Below, one piece after another: positions 17,343 through 26,500 of a stretch of DNA of 64,000 nt (its first letter is position 1; every line of letters begins with the position of its first letter). A model generated the notes under the pieces. That model saw only the letters and a program-made list of their open reading frames with translations, was not told where the DNA came from and made no database searches. The position numbers were made by a program, and so were the translations under genes. The DNA comes from Pseudomonas fluorescens (GTDB lineage Bacteria > Pseudomonadota > Gammaproteobacteria > Pseudomonadales > Pseudomonadaceae). The stretch is taken from NCBI RefSeq assembly GCF_000802965.1, contig NZ_JSAK01000008.1:225220-289219 (forward strand), read 5' to 3'.

Positions 17343-18142
17343 CACTGTTCCCTCAACAACTGGCGAACCTTGCTCGACGCCGCACGATTGGCTGCGCCGA
17401 GACGACCACTCAGGTCGTGTCCCTTCGCCGCCACATCGTCGATCGCCAGATTCAGGCATTCAGTCACCCGCGCCAGATCGCTCGCCGACGGCTGTTCGAT
17501 CTGCTCCACCGATAAGGTTTCCCAGAGCAAACCAAGGCTGGCATAGCTGTCGATGTCATACGCCATTGGCGGCACGCTGGCGGCCAGGGTTTCCAGTTCT
17601 TCGACGCTGCGCAGCGTCACGCGCGCCGCCGATGCCTTGCCCATGGCATGCACCATCACGCCCGGATCACGCAGGGCAATCAACCGATTAGCCTGATAAC
17701 CGTGGGCGAGAAACGCCCCGGACATGGCCTTGCCCACCAGCAAACCAATCACGGCATGCCCCGCCAGACGGGCGCGAGCATAACTGTCAGCGGCACCGGC
17801 CAGGGCTTGATGAATGCCGAGTGCTTCCTCACGGCGGCCATAAGCCTGACTCGGCACATCGACGATGGCGATCACGGCGCGTTTTTGCGGCTTGTCCTGA
17901 TCAGCGGCGATGACTTCATCCACAACCTTGGCCAGACCCCAGCCTTCGAGCAAACCAACCTCGCCGTTACGGGCGCGTACAAACCGATTGTCGGGATCAG
18001 CCACCACAGCGATAAACCGCACCGGTTGCTCACCCAGAAATCCATCAGCCACTTTCAGCGACGCTGTCAAACCGTCGACCGCTTTGGCGCCAGCGCTCAA
18101 GGCGTTGAACCAGTTCAAGCCTCTCAGGGAATACGAACTCAT
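17339..18142 (-). CDS. mdcE: Malonate decarboxylase gamma subunit
   Basis: One of the two carboxyltransferase-fold (crotonase-like) subunits forming the acetyl-/malonyl-S-ACP decarboxylase with MdcD. 267 residues, starting MSSYSLRGLNWFNALS. Family landmarks are VRFIAVVADPDNRFVRARNGEVGLLEGWGL, AVIAIVDVPSQAYGRREEALG and the Gly/Ala-rich LAGHAVIGLLVGKAMSGAFLAHG that makes an oxyanion-type pocket. Start and the mdcD stop share ATGA. Confidence 0.93.
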   Translation of the reverse strand: MSSYSLRGLNWFNALSAGAKAVDGLTASLKVADGFLGEQPVRFIAVVADPDNRFVRARNGEVGLLEGWGLAKVVDEVIAADQDKPQKRAVIAIVDVPSQAYGRREEALGIHQALAGAADSYARARLAGHAVIGLLVGKAMSGAFLAHGYQANRLIALRDPGVMVHAMGKASAARVTLRSVEELETLAASVPPMAYDIDSYASLGLLWETLSVEQIEQPSASDLARVTECLNLAIDDVAAKGHDLSGRLGAANRAASSKVRQLLREQW

Positions 18143-18990
18143 GAGCGCTCTCCTTGATACAGATCGCGAACCACTGAAGGCTCGATTTGCGGTTCGGCGT
18201 CCAGACGCGCCAGCCGTTGCAGGAACAGTTCGGCCTGAGTGCTGCGCTGCTGCGCAGGCAAACCTTGCTGGAGCAATTCGCTGACCTGTTGGCGGATCTG
18301 CGCCACGTCGTCAGAGGCGTAGCGATCTACCAGCCCTGTGGCAAAACGCTGCTCGCCACCGGTCAGGCTCCAGATAAACGGACGATCCCGGGAGTCGTAC
18401 TCCTCAAGCCCGGCTTCTTGTTCAATCACTTGCGGGCCGTTCAACCCGAGGCGCGCTTCCTGGGTCACCAGCAAGTAGCTGCACAACCCGGCGGCAATCG
18501 ACATGCCGCCGAAGCAACCCACGCTACCCGCAACCACACCGACCACTGGTTGGTACTGGCGCAGGTCGACAATCGCCGCGTGAATATCGGCAATCGCCGC
18601 CAACCCGAGATTGGCCTCCTGCAAACGCACGCCACCGGTCTCCAGCAGCAACACGGCTCGGGTCGCAATGCCCTTGCGGTTATCTTCGGCGGCCAGTTCC
18701 AGCGAGCCGGCAATTTTCGCCCCGCCGACTTCACCGAGGCTGCCCCCCTGGAACGCGCCTTCGATGGCGGCGATCACCACCGGCAACCCGTCAATGCTGC
18801 CCTTGGCGATGATCACGCCGTCATCGGCCTGTGGCACCACACCTTGGCGCGACAGCCAGGGCGACATGACGCGTTGGAACGGGTCGAGCAATTCACGGAA
18901 CGTGCCCGCATCGAGCAAGGCTTTCGCCCGTTGCCGCGCACCGAGTTCGACGAAGCTGTGTTTGGTCAGCAACGCTGCGCTGTCAGTCAT
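18139..18990 (-). CDS. mdcD: Malonate decarboxylase beta subunit
   Basis: Carboxyltransferase-fold partner of MdcE; together they decarboxylate malonyl-S-ACP to acetyl-S-ACP. 283 residues. Typical segments are GVVPQADDGVIIAKGSIDGLPVVIAAIEGAF, GIATRAVLLLETGGVRLQEAN and VAGSVGCFGGMSIAAGLCSYL. The start was placed at ATG 18990 (MTDSAALLTKHSFVELGARQ); the frame stays open upstream through mdcC but without family similarity. It overlaps the mdcC 3' end by 8 nt. Confidence 0.93.
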   Translation of the reverse strand: MTDSAALLTKHSFVELGARQRAKALLDAGTFRELLDPFQRVMSPWLSRQGVVPQADDGVIIAKGSIDGLPVVIAAIEGAFQGGSLGEVGGAKIAGSLELAAEDNRKGIATRAVLLLETGGVRLQEANLGLAAIADIHAAIVDLRQYQPVVGVVAGSVGCFGGMSIAAGLCSYLLVTQEARLGLNGPQVIEQEAGLEEYDSRDRPFIWSLTGGEQRFATGLVDRYASDDVAQIRQQVSELLQQGLPAQQRSTQAELFLQRLARLDAEPQIEPSVVRDLYQGERS

Positions 18991-19282
18991 GGCCGATCTC
19001 CTCGAAGCCTTGTTCCAGACGCAGGCGCACCACACCGGGGGTCGCGCCGAAATCGTGGATATCGATGTCCATTGCCGGTGGGGTCTGCCCGTCGAACATC
19101 CGCGCAAACAGGTGCTGCCAGCGTTGTTCGCTGCCATTGACCGAGGTCTGCACGGTGATGGTCAACTTGCCGGCCTGACCCGGTTCGATCAGCACTTCCA
19201 GATCGCCCGAACCGACACACCCCACCAGCGTGCGGCCGCGAGGCGGCTGCCCGGCTGGGAATTCAAAGGATAAGGTTTCCAT
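18983..19282 (-). CDS. mdcC: Malonate decarboxylase acyl carrier protein (delta subunit)
   Basis: The 99-residue ACP that carries the dephospho-CoA-type prosthetic group and cycles between acetyl and malonyl thioester. Ser25 in VGSGDLEV is at the position used for attachment in characterised MdcC proteins. The remainder is the expected small alpha/beta fold (LTITVQTSVNG, DIDIHDFGATPGVVRLRLEQ). The start at ATG 19282 shares its A with the mdcB stop (TGATG). Confidence 0.92.
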   Translation of the reverse strand: METLSFEFPAGQPPRGRTLVGCVGSGDLEVLIEPGQAGKLTITVQTSVNGSEQRWQHLFARMFDGQTPPAMDIDIHDFGATPGVVRLRLEQGFEEIGHD

Positions 19283-20157
19283 CAAAATGCTCCCTGGATG
19301 AGGCCGTCGCCAGACTCGATGCGGTCGATGAACAGGCAGGCTGCGAGCAGGTCGGCAGCGCCGCCGGGCGAGGCATTCAACGCGATTAATTGTTGGTCCA
19401 GCTCATGCAACCGACGACGTCCGGCGAGGCTGGCACTGCCGCCCGCGTCGAGCACCGCTTGGGCACCGAGTTGCATGGTGTGCAGGCCTTCTTCCCCGGC
19501 GCGATACAGCACGCAGGTGTCGGCCAGGTTTGTCATGATCGCCAGCAGCGCATCGAGCCGGGCGTTCTGTTCGCCATGGCCGGTAGCGCGGCTGCGTTTG
19601 AGTTGCGGCAGTGCGCGTTGGGTCACGGCCGGGAACCCGAGTTGGGCTTCTTCACGGGCACCGCGCGCGCCGTAGCGAAGAGTGACCTGCGCGCCGTGAC
19701 TCAGCGGACGCGGCGCGTAACGATCATCAAGCAAGGCAAGGCGTGCGGCGCGTAGAGAAATGGAGCTCGCGGCGGTGGATTGCGGCTCAAGCGCAACCGC
19801 GACGACCAGCAAGCCCAAGGCCCAGATCGCGCCACGGTGGGTGTTCACGCCGCTGGTGGTTGCGAGCATCGCTTGCTCGCCTTCACGACCGATCAGGCCA
19901 ATCGCTTCGCGCAGCGGCAAACCAATCTCACCCATCTCAATGGCGGCTTCAGCCATTTCCTTGAACGCCGGCAACAACGCCAACGCCGAGGCGTGCATCA
20001 GCCCAAGGTGCAAATCGGTGTGGGCACCGTTGCCGCGACGGTCGACCAGTGCCGGTTTCGGCGACAGGTCGGCTTCGTCGATCAGCGCGTCCACCGCCAG
20101 GTCCGCCAGCCGTTCGGCCAGGGTCAGGGTTTTCGGTTGCAGGTTGAATGCGTGCAT
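19282..20157 (-). CDS. mdcB: Triphosphoribosyl-dephospho-CoA synthase
   Basis: Makes 2'-(5''-triphosphoribosyl)-3'-dephospho-CoA from ATP and dephospho-CoA, the precursor that MdcG attaches to MdcC. 291 residues, CitG/MdcB family: the block [22 protein letters not shown] and the later [20 protein letters not shown] are diagnostic, and [16 protein letters not shown] closes the protein. The start at ATG 20157 overlaps the mdcA stop (TAATG). Confidence 0.92.
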   Translation of the reverse strand: MHAFNLQPKTLTLAERLADLAVDALIDEADLSPKPALVDRRGNGAHTDLHLGLMHASALALLPAFKEMAEAAIEMGEIGLPLREAIGLIGREGEQAMLATTSGVNTHRGAIWALGLLVVAVALEPQSTAASSISLRAARLALLDDRYAPRPLSHGAQVTLRYGARGAREEAQLGFPAVTQRALPQLKRSRATGHGEQNARLDALLAIMTNLADTCVLYRAGEEGLHTMQLGAQAVLDAGGSASLAGRRRLHELDQQLIALNASPGGAADLLAACLFIDRIESGDGLIQGAF

Positions 20158-21827
20158 TACCAGCTCCTGAACTTGGCGGGCGGGTTGTAGAGGCCACCCG
20201 ACCACTCGACCAGATCGGCCACGCTTTTCGCCGCGAGCAGTTCGCGGGTGGCGTCGGTGCGGCGAATGCCGAGGTCTTCGGGCAAGGCGATCAAGCCTTC
20301 GCGGCGCATGCGCGCGGTGTCTTTCGGGTTGTGGCGCAAGCCGATGGCGGTGACGCCAGCGACGGCGGCGATCATCGCCTGGCGCTCTTCCAGCGAGCGC
20401 GCCTTGTACAGATAGGCGATGCCTTCTTCGGTCAGCAGATGGGTGACGTCGTCGCCGTAGATCATGATCGGCGCCAGCGGCATGCCGCTTTTCTTCGCCA
20501 CTTCAACGGCGTCGAGGGTTTCGACGAAGGTCGGTTTGCCGCCCTCCTGGAAGGTCTCGACCATTTGCACCACAAGTTTCTTGCCACGTTCGAGCATCGG
20601 TTCGGCCGCGTCGCCGTGGCGCATGTCGAGCCAGGCCGGCGTGCCGTGACGGCGACCGCGTGGGTCGTGGCCCATGTTCGGTGCCCCACCAAATCCGGCC
20701 AGGCGTCCCCGGGTCACCGTGGAAGAGTGACCATCGCCATCGACTTGCAGCGTGGCGCCGATGAACAGGTCCACCGCGTACTGTCCGGCAAGCTGACTGA
20801 ACATCCGGTTGGAACGCATGGAGCCGTCACGTCCGGTGAAGAACACGTCAGGCCGGGCGGCGATGTAGTTTTCCATGCCCAATTCGGTGCCGAAACAATG
20901 CACGCTTTCGACCCAGCCGCTTTCAATCGCCGGGATCAACGTCGGGTGCGGATTGAGCGTCCAGTTGCGGCAGATTTTGCCTTTGAGGCCGAGGGATTCG
21001 CCGTAGGTCGGCAGGATCAATTCGATGGCGGCGGTATTGAAACCGATGCCGTGGTTGAGCGACTGCACATTGTGTTTTTCGTAGATCCCGCGAATCGCCA
21101 TCATCGCCATCAACACATGCACAGGCTTGATGTGGCGCGGGTCGCGGGTGAACAGCGGTTCGATGTAGAACGGCTTGTCAGCCACCACCACGAAATCGAC
21201 CCAGGAGGCGGGAATGTCGACGCGAGGCAGTTCGCTGACGTCGTCCACCAATTGGTTGACCTGGACGATGACGATGCCGTCGCTGAACGCGGCCGGTTCG
21301 ATCAGGGCGGGGGTGTCTTCGGTACTCGCGCCGGTGTAGATATTGCCAGCGCGGTCGGCCATGAAACCGGCCGAGAGCACGACGTTGGGAATCAGGTCCA
21401 CCACCAGCCGTGCGTAAAGCTCGATGTAGGTGTGGATCGCGCCGATTTCCAGCAGGCCGTCTTCAAGCAATTGGCTGATGCGCAGGCTTTGGGTGCCGCC
21501 GAAGGCGAAATCGAGTTTGCGGGCGATACCGCGTTCGAACAGGTCCAGGTGCTCGGCGCGACCGACGCTGGGCATGATCATGTGCAAATCATGCAGCTTG
21601 GCCGGGTCAGCCTTCACCAGTGAACGGGAAAGAAAATCCGCCTGCTTCTGGTTGTTGCCCTCCAGCACCACGCGGTCGCCGGGCAGGATCAACGCCTCGA
21701 GCGCCGCCACGATCTTGTCGGTGGGCAACACCACACCATCGGCGAGACCTCGCACCAGTTCGAGACGCCGCTGCTTCTCGCTGCGCCGCCGCGTCCATCG
21801 CGAGTCGGGGGATATTGTTGTTGTCAT
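20157..21827 (-). CDS. mdcA: Malonate decarboxylase alpha subunit (acetyl-S-ACP:malonate ACP transferase)
   Basis: First gene of the operon, 556 residues. MdcA is a CoA-transferase-like enzyme that swaps the acetyl group on MdcC for malonate, releasing acetate. Family blocks include [63 protein letters not shown] and the C-terminal [23 protein letters not shown]. The start was put at ATG 21827 ([11 protein letters not shown]), with GGAG five bases upstream; an ATG 33 nt further up adds no conserved residues. Confidence 0.94.
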   Translation of the reverse strand: MTTTISPDSRWTRRRSEKQRRLELVRGLADGVVLPTDKIVAALEALILPGDRVVLEGNNQKQADFLSRSLVKADPAKLHDLHMIMPSVGRAEHLDLFERGIARKLDFAFGGTQSLRISQLLEDGLLEIGAIHTYIELYARLVVDLIPNVVLSAGFMADRAGNIYTGASTEDTPALIEPAAFSDGIVIVQVNQLVDDVSELPRVDIPASWVDFVVVADKPFYIEPLFTRDPRHIKPVHVLMAMMAIRGIYEKHNVQSLNHGIGFNTAAIELILPTYGESLGLKGKICRNWTLNPHPTLIPAIESGWVESVHCFGTELGMENYIAARPDVFFTGRDGSMRSNRMFSQLAGQYAVDLFIGATLQVDGDGHSSTVTRGRLAGFGGAPNMGHDPRGRRHGTPAWLDMRHGDAAEPMLERGKKLVVQMVETFQEGGKPTFVETLDAVEVAKKSGMPLAPIMIYGDDVTHLLTEEGIAYLYKARSLEERQAMIAAVAGVTAIGLRHNPKDTARMRREGLIALPEDLGIRRTDATRELLAAKSVADLVEWSGGLYNPPAKFRSW

Positions 21828-21908
21828 GACCACTCCACGGGTTCGCTGTCGTGGGGTCACCTTAGGAGCGTTGGGTGCGGGGCATCAATCAAGCAGAGCG
21901 GTGGATTG

Positions 21909-21923
21909 TTACGGTCAAAGTAA
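21909..21923. promoter_or_regulatory. Candidate MdcR operator, TTAC-N7-GTAA
   Basis: An inverted repeat with LysR-type T-N11-A spacing (T at 21910, A at 21922), about 82 bases upstream of the mdcA start, in the only plausible promoter region of the operon. Assignment to MdcR is inference. Confidence 0.35.
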
Positions 21924-21943
21924 TGGTTGCTCAATTTGACGCT

Positions 21944-22015
21944 ATCGCGAGCAGGCTCGCCCCACGCAGGATCTACGTCACGCATTAAACCTGTGGGAGC
22001 GAGCCTGCTCGCGAT
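21944..22015. repeat. REPIN, GGAGCGAGCCTGCTCGCGAT type
   Basis: ATCGCGAGCAGGCTCGCCCC and TGTGGGAGCGAGCCTGCTCG in inverted orientation, between mdcA and the HEPN gene. Confidence 0.9.
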
Positions 22016-22052
22016 GGGGACATCAAATCGTTTCGAAGCTTCCATTAAAGAA

Positions 22053-22478
22053 TCACAGTCCAGCCATTTGCTGCTCCACGCGGATCAACAATTGCGCCGT
22101 GCATTCCAGCAACTGCCCCAGCAACGCCTCATCTTCATCCATATAGCCTTCGTACTCCGCCAGGTTGCGTCGTTCATGGCAAAGGGCGAATAGCCGAACC
22201 TGCACTTTGCCGAAGCCCGCAGTGTGAATCAGGCACTGGAAAACCAGGTAACGCTTGTCCGAACGGTAACCACACAGCCTAAGCGCCGTCAGCGCCATCC
22301 CATGGGCAGCGTTGTAGGCCAGATCAAATCGACTTGCGAACGAAAGCGACGGGGTTAGTGCATCCTTCAAGCGATCCGTTGCCGAACGCATCAAACCCTC
22401 ACATTCCTTGCGATCCGGCGCCTCGGCCTTCAATCCACCACTACGTAAAAGATTCTCCAGATTCTCGTTGCTGCCCAT
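22053..22478 (-). CDS. HEPN-domain protein, putative toxin of a HEPN/MNT module
   Basis: A 141-residue, largely helical protein. Helices such as CEGLMRSATDRLKDAL and SFASRFDLAYNAAHGMALTALRLCGYR resemble the HEPN fold, and two motifs fit known HEPN active-site patterns: R95-x5-H101 (RLFALCH) and RRNLAEY at 103-109, the RN..EY form seen in many HEPN proteins. HEPN toxins are usually metal-independent RNases. The gene overlaps the end of the nucleotidyltransferase gene by 38 nt, so the two are translationally coupled. ATG 22478 has GGAG seven bases upstream. Not recognised as any named toxin; the toxin role is inferred from fold and partner. Confidence 0.72.
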   Translation of the reverse strand: MGSNENLENLLRSGGLKAEAPDRKECEGLMRSATDRLKDALTPSLSFASRFDLAYNAAHGMALTALRLCGYRSDKRYLVFQCLIHTAGFGKVQVRLFALCHERRNLAEYEGYMDEDEALLGQLLECTAQLLIRVEQQMAGL

Positions 22479-23070
22479 CCTTGGACTCCAAAGGGCTTTC
22501 ACCCATCAGGTTGATCTTTTCCTGCTGCGCAACCCGCATGACGAAGCTGTTTTCGGCCGACAGTTTTGCGACCCAGTCTTCTGGGGTATAGAGCGTCGGA
22601 TTAAGGGTGCGGCCCAGATGTTCTTCCAGAGGCAAGAGCCGCTCCATCACATCACTGTAGTGCAGACCTTCACCGATGAGCATGAGATCAATGTCACTGG
22701 ATGCGTTTGCCTGATCCTTGGCGATGGAACCGTAAACAAACGCCCATGTGAGTTGTTCGGCGAAGGGTTGTAGCGCGTCACGTAACGGCTCGGCGATACC
22801 GAACGTTTTCCGGGTGATACCCAGTAGTTCGGTATAAATCGGGCAATCGGGATTGGCTTGATAGTGGGTCTGGTTACCCAGTCGTGACATCGTCAGCACG
22901 CCCGCTCGTTGCAAGCGTTCCAGTTCGCGCATGAGGCTGCCTTTACCGACCTGAGCCCAGCGGGCTATTTCATTGGCGTAAAAACTTCGGTCAGGTTTGC
23001 CAAACAACAGGCCCAACACTTTTTGCTGGGTAGTGGTGAACAAAGCTTCACTCAGCGACAGGTTTTCCAT
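22441..23070 (-). CDS. Winged-helix/MNT-type nucleotidyltransferase fusion, putative antitoxin and regulator
   Basis: A 209-residue two-domain protein. Residues about 10-75 form a winged helix like ArsR/MarR regulators (TTQQKVLGLLFGKPDRSFYANEIARWAQ, then SLMRELERLQRAGVLTMSRLGNQTHYQAN). Residues about 105-190 are a minimal nucleotidyltransferase with GS-x10-DxD: G114, S115, D126, D128, followed by LMLIGEG. In studied HEPN/MNT pairs the MNT partner neutralises the HEPN toxin by adding AMP to a tyrosine near the active site. Here the DNA-binding domain is fused to the enzyme, so one protein could both modify the toxin and control the operon. It is first in the operon, with the paired palindromes at 23085-23120 upstream. 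Confidence 0.82.
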   Translation of the reverse strand: MENLSLSEALFTTTQQKVLGLLFGKPDRSFYANEIARWAQVGKGSLMRELERLQRAGVLTMSRLGNQTHYQANPDCPIYTELLGITRKTFGIAEPLRDALQPFAEQLTWAFVYGSIAKDQANASSDIDLMLIGEGLHYSDVMERLLPLEEHLGRTLNPTLYTPEDWVAKLSAENSFVMRVAQQEKINLMGESPLESKDGQQRESGESFT

Positions 23071-23084
23071 GGCAACAACCGAAA

Positions 23085-23120
23085 GTCCCAAAAAGGGAAC
23101 TTTAGGTCCCCTTATGGGAA
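23085..23120. promoter_or_regulatory. Tandem palindromic operator of the HEPN/MNT operon (candidate)
   Basis: Two copies of GTCCC-N5-GGGAA, at 23085-23099 and 23106-23120, repeated exactly 21 bp apart and therefore on the same face of the helix. The nearer copy ends 15 bases before the ATG at 23070. The spacers differ (AAAAA and CTTAT) while the arms are identical, as expected for a protein binding site. The upstream winged-helix protein is the natural candidate to bind it. Confidence 0.6.
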
Positions 23121-23130
23121 TCTTCAACCT

Positions 23131-23598
23131 TCAGATCAACCCCGCCCCCACCAGCAATTCCTCCAACGCCAACAAATCCGGCACCTTGGCCACTTGATCA
23201 CCCACCTGCACCGCCGCTTTTTCCAGCGAGCACAACGGCACGTCGACATAGCTCAACTGGCTGTCGAGCTTGTAGGAGCGTGGGATCCCCTGAATCAGCA
23301 TCGCCATGAATTTCACTTCAGGCCGACCGCCCAATGCATTGAGAATGACGATCCGCGCGCGCTCGCCAATGGCGATTTTGTGGCCGCACGCCGACTCGAA
23401 ACTGAGTAATGGGATCTGCCGGTTACGCCACGTCACCCGGCCGAGATACCAGGGTGGCGTATCGAGGTCGAATGCCGCCGGTTGGTAATCGATCAGCTCG
23501 GCGACCGCGACGTTGGGCAGGATCAGGTTACGGTCGGCCAGGGGCAGCAGCAGGCCGGTGAGGTTACTGGTGCGCTGGCTCATTAGCCGTTCAAGCAT
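23131..23598 (-). CDS. chpC: CheW-like adaptor ChpC
   Basis: A 155-residue CheW-domain protein that ends the Chp operon (LILPNVAVAELIDYQPAAF, then WRNRQIPLLSFESACGHK). CheW adaptors link the receptor PilJ to the kinase ChpA. The start at ATG 23598 (MLERLMSQRTSN) has GGAG eight bases upstream and overlaps the chpA stop by 8 nt; ATG 23583 (MSQRTSN) is the alternative and is closer to the P. aeruginosa N terminus. In P. aeruginosa chpB (methylesterase) lies between chpA and chpC; here there is none. Confidence 0.87.
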   Translation of the reverse strand: MLERLMSQRTSNLTGLLLPLADRNLILPNVAVAELIDYQPAAFDLDTPPWYLGRVTWRNRQIPLLSFESACGHKIAIGERARIVILNALGGRPEVKFMAMLIQGIPRSYKLDSQLSYVDVPLCSLEKAAVQVGDQVAKVPDLLALEELLVGAGLI

Positions 23599-26500
23599 GG
23601 GTTTTGCTCCACAGGGCAATGCTTTCGAGCAGTACCGATTCCTGGTACGGCTTGCCGAGGTAGTCGTTGACACCGATGGCCATGGCGCGGTCGCGGTGTT
23701 TTTGCCCGGTGCGCGAGGTGATCATGATGATCGGCAGGTGCTGCAAGCGCTCATCGTTGCGCACTTGGGTCGCCACTTCGAAGCCGTCCATGCGCGGCAT
23801 TTCGATGTCCAGCAGCATCACGTCCGGCAGGTGCTCTTCGAGCAGCAGCATGGCATCGACACCGTCCTTGGCCGTCAGCACGTTCATGCCGTGACGTTCG
23901 AGCAAACGGCTGGTGACCTTGCGCACGGTGACCGAGTCGTCGACCACCATGACCAGCAACGGCCGCTGCGGTTCGACCTCCAGTTCATGGGTTGCCGGGC
24001 GCTGTGGCACGCGCGCTTGCAAGGCGCGGATGGGCGCCAGCAAATCCAGAATCAGCACCACCCGGCCATCGCCCAGAATCGTCGCCCCGGACACGCCCTG
24101 CACCGCCGAAAACTGTGGGCCGAGGCTCTTGACCACGATCTCGCGGGTGCCGGCCATGGCGTCGACCTGCACGGCGATGTGGCGCTCGTTGCATTGCACC
24201 AGCAACACTGGCAGCGGCAAGCTCTGGCCCAGCAATTTTGGCCGTGGACTGGTTTTCAGCAGCTCGCCCAGATAGCACAGCTCATAGCGTTGCCCGGCGT
24301 ATTCATACGTCGGTGGATCAAGGCGGAAATGCCCTTCGAGTTCATTGGGCAAGACGCGGACGATGCCTTCGATGGTGTTCAGCGGGATCGCGTATTGATC
24401 TTCCCCGCAGTGCACCATCAGCGCACGGTTGACCGACACCGTGAACGGCAGGCGAATACGGAAATGCACGCCCTGCCCAGGCACCGAGTCGATGCTCATG
24501 CTGCCGCCCAGTTGCCGCACCTCTTCATGCACCACGTCCATGCCGACGCCACGCCCGGAAATCTGGGTAATTTTTTCGGCAGTGGAGAACCCCGGTTGCA
24601 GGATGAATTGCAGTACGTCGCGGTCGCCGATTTCACTGTTCGGATCGAGCAAGCCGCGCTTGATGGCTTTGCGTCGCACTGCTTCCAGCGGCACACCGGC
24701 GCCGTCGTCGCGGATATCGAAAATGATGTCGCCGCCCTCGCGCAACAGGTCGAGGGTGATCCGTCCCTGTGCCGGTTTGCCCGCTGCGACCCGCACTTCG
24801 GCGGATTCCAGGCCATGGTCCACGGCGTTGCGCAGCATGTGCTCCAGCGGCGCGGCCATGCGTTCGAGGACGTTGCGGTCCATTTCACCCTCGGCGTTGC
24901 CGACGATGAACTCGACGTCCTTGCCCAACTCCTCGGACACCTGACGGACGATGCGCTTCAAGCGCGGCAGCATCCGTTCGAACGGCACCATGCGCGTGCG
25001 CATCAGCCCTTCCTGCAACTCGGTGTTGATGCGGCCCTGCTGCTGGAGCAGGTTTTCCGCGTCGTGGTTGCGACGGTCCAGGGTTTCCTTGAGATCGAGC
25101 AAGTCGGAGGCGGATTCGAACAAGGCGCGCGACAGTTGCTGCAATTGTGAGTGGCGGTCCATTTCCAGCGGATCGAATTCTTCGTAGCCCTGGCGTTCGG
25201 CGTCGACTTGCTGACGGCTGAGGATCCGGCCCTGGGTTTCGGTATCGAGGCGGCGTAACTGGTCGCGCATCCGCTCGATGGTGGTTTCCATCTCGTTTAG
25301 CGTCACTTGAGCATCACTGACCTGCTGCTCGATTCGCCCTCGGAAAATCGACGTCTCGCCGGCCAGGTTGACCAGATCGTCGAGCAGCTCCGCCGAGACC
25401 TTGACCATGTCTGCACCGGCGTCGGGTTGCAGTACCGGGGTTTCGGTTTTTATGGCGGCGGGCAGCACGATGGGCGCAGTGGCAGCGCCAGGCACCACCG
25501 GATGGCTGAAATTCTTGATCGCATCGATCAGTCGGTCGGCTGGCGGCAATGGCTCACCGGCACGGGTGGCGTCGAGCATTTGCGCCAGTCGGTCATGGCT
25601 GCGTTGCAGCAACTCGAACAACGCCGAAGAGGGTTTCAGAACACCCGCGGACAAGCCTTCGTAGAGGAATTCCAGTTCATGGGCCAAATCGCCGATCGGC
25701 GCGATTTCCACCATGCGCGCACCGCCCTTGAGGGTGTGCAAGTCGCGCAACAGGGTTTCCACTTCCTGACGGCTCGAAGGCTCGGCCTGCCAACGCACCA
25801 GCGCCGCACCCGAGCTTTCGATGATGTCGAAACCTTCCTCGAGGAAGATGTCCAGCAACTCACTGTCGTGATGAGTCGAGTCGTCGCTCGCGGCGGGTTC
25901 GGCAACATCGGCACTGCCCACGTGGCCTTGCCTGAACGCTCGGATCGCTTCAATCAGTTCGTTTGGGTCGCCCAAGGGTTGATGCTGTTGCAACTGTTCA
26001 AGCATCAGTGCCAGACGGTCATGGCTCTGTTGGAGCAACTGCGCCAGCTCTTCGCTTTGGCTGTAACGGCGGTCCACCAGCCCTTGGTAAAGGCTCTCCA
26101 GTTCATGGGCCAGATCGCCGACCGGTCCGACCTCGGCCATCCGCGCGCCACCCTTGAGGGTGTGCAGGTCGCGTTGCAAGGACGACAACGGTGCGGCGTT
26201 GTGCGGCTCGCTCAACCAGCGCTGCAAGGCCTGGTTGGCGCTTTCGAGGATATCCACCGCTTCTTCGAGGAAGATCGAAACGATCTCGTCGTCCAGTTCT
26301 ATTGTGGGAGCTGGCTTGCCAGCGATGGGCGTTAACGATGACGCGTTTTCATTGGATAAACGTGGCGCCTGTGAATCCATCGCTGGCAAGCCAGCTCCCA
26401 CAGTGGTCTGTGCCGGTTTTTCCACAGCGGTTTGTGCCAATTCGGCGGTGGCATCGGACAGGTCGCGAATGCTCAGCGAACGGCTGCCGTCGCTGCGAAT

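Noticed and set aside
20148..21623. 491-codon open frame opposite mdcA
   Set aside because: Antisense shadow of a well-supported gene in GC-rich DNA; composition (many His, Gln, Val, Asp) is what the reverse of mdcA codons gives, and it shows no family motif.
23513..25150. 545-codon open frame opposite the chpA C terminus
   Set aside because: Antisense to conserved kinase and receiver domains; no motif or ribosome site.
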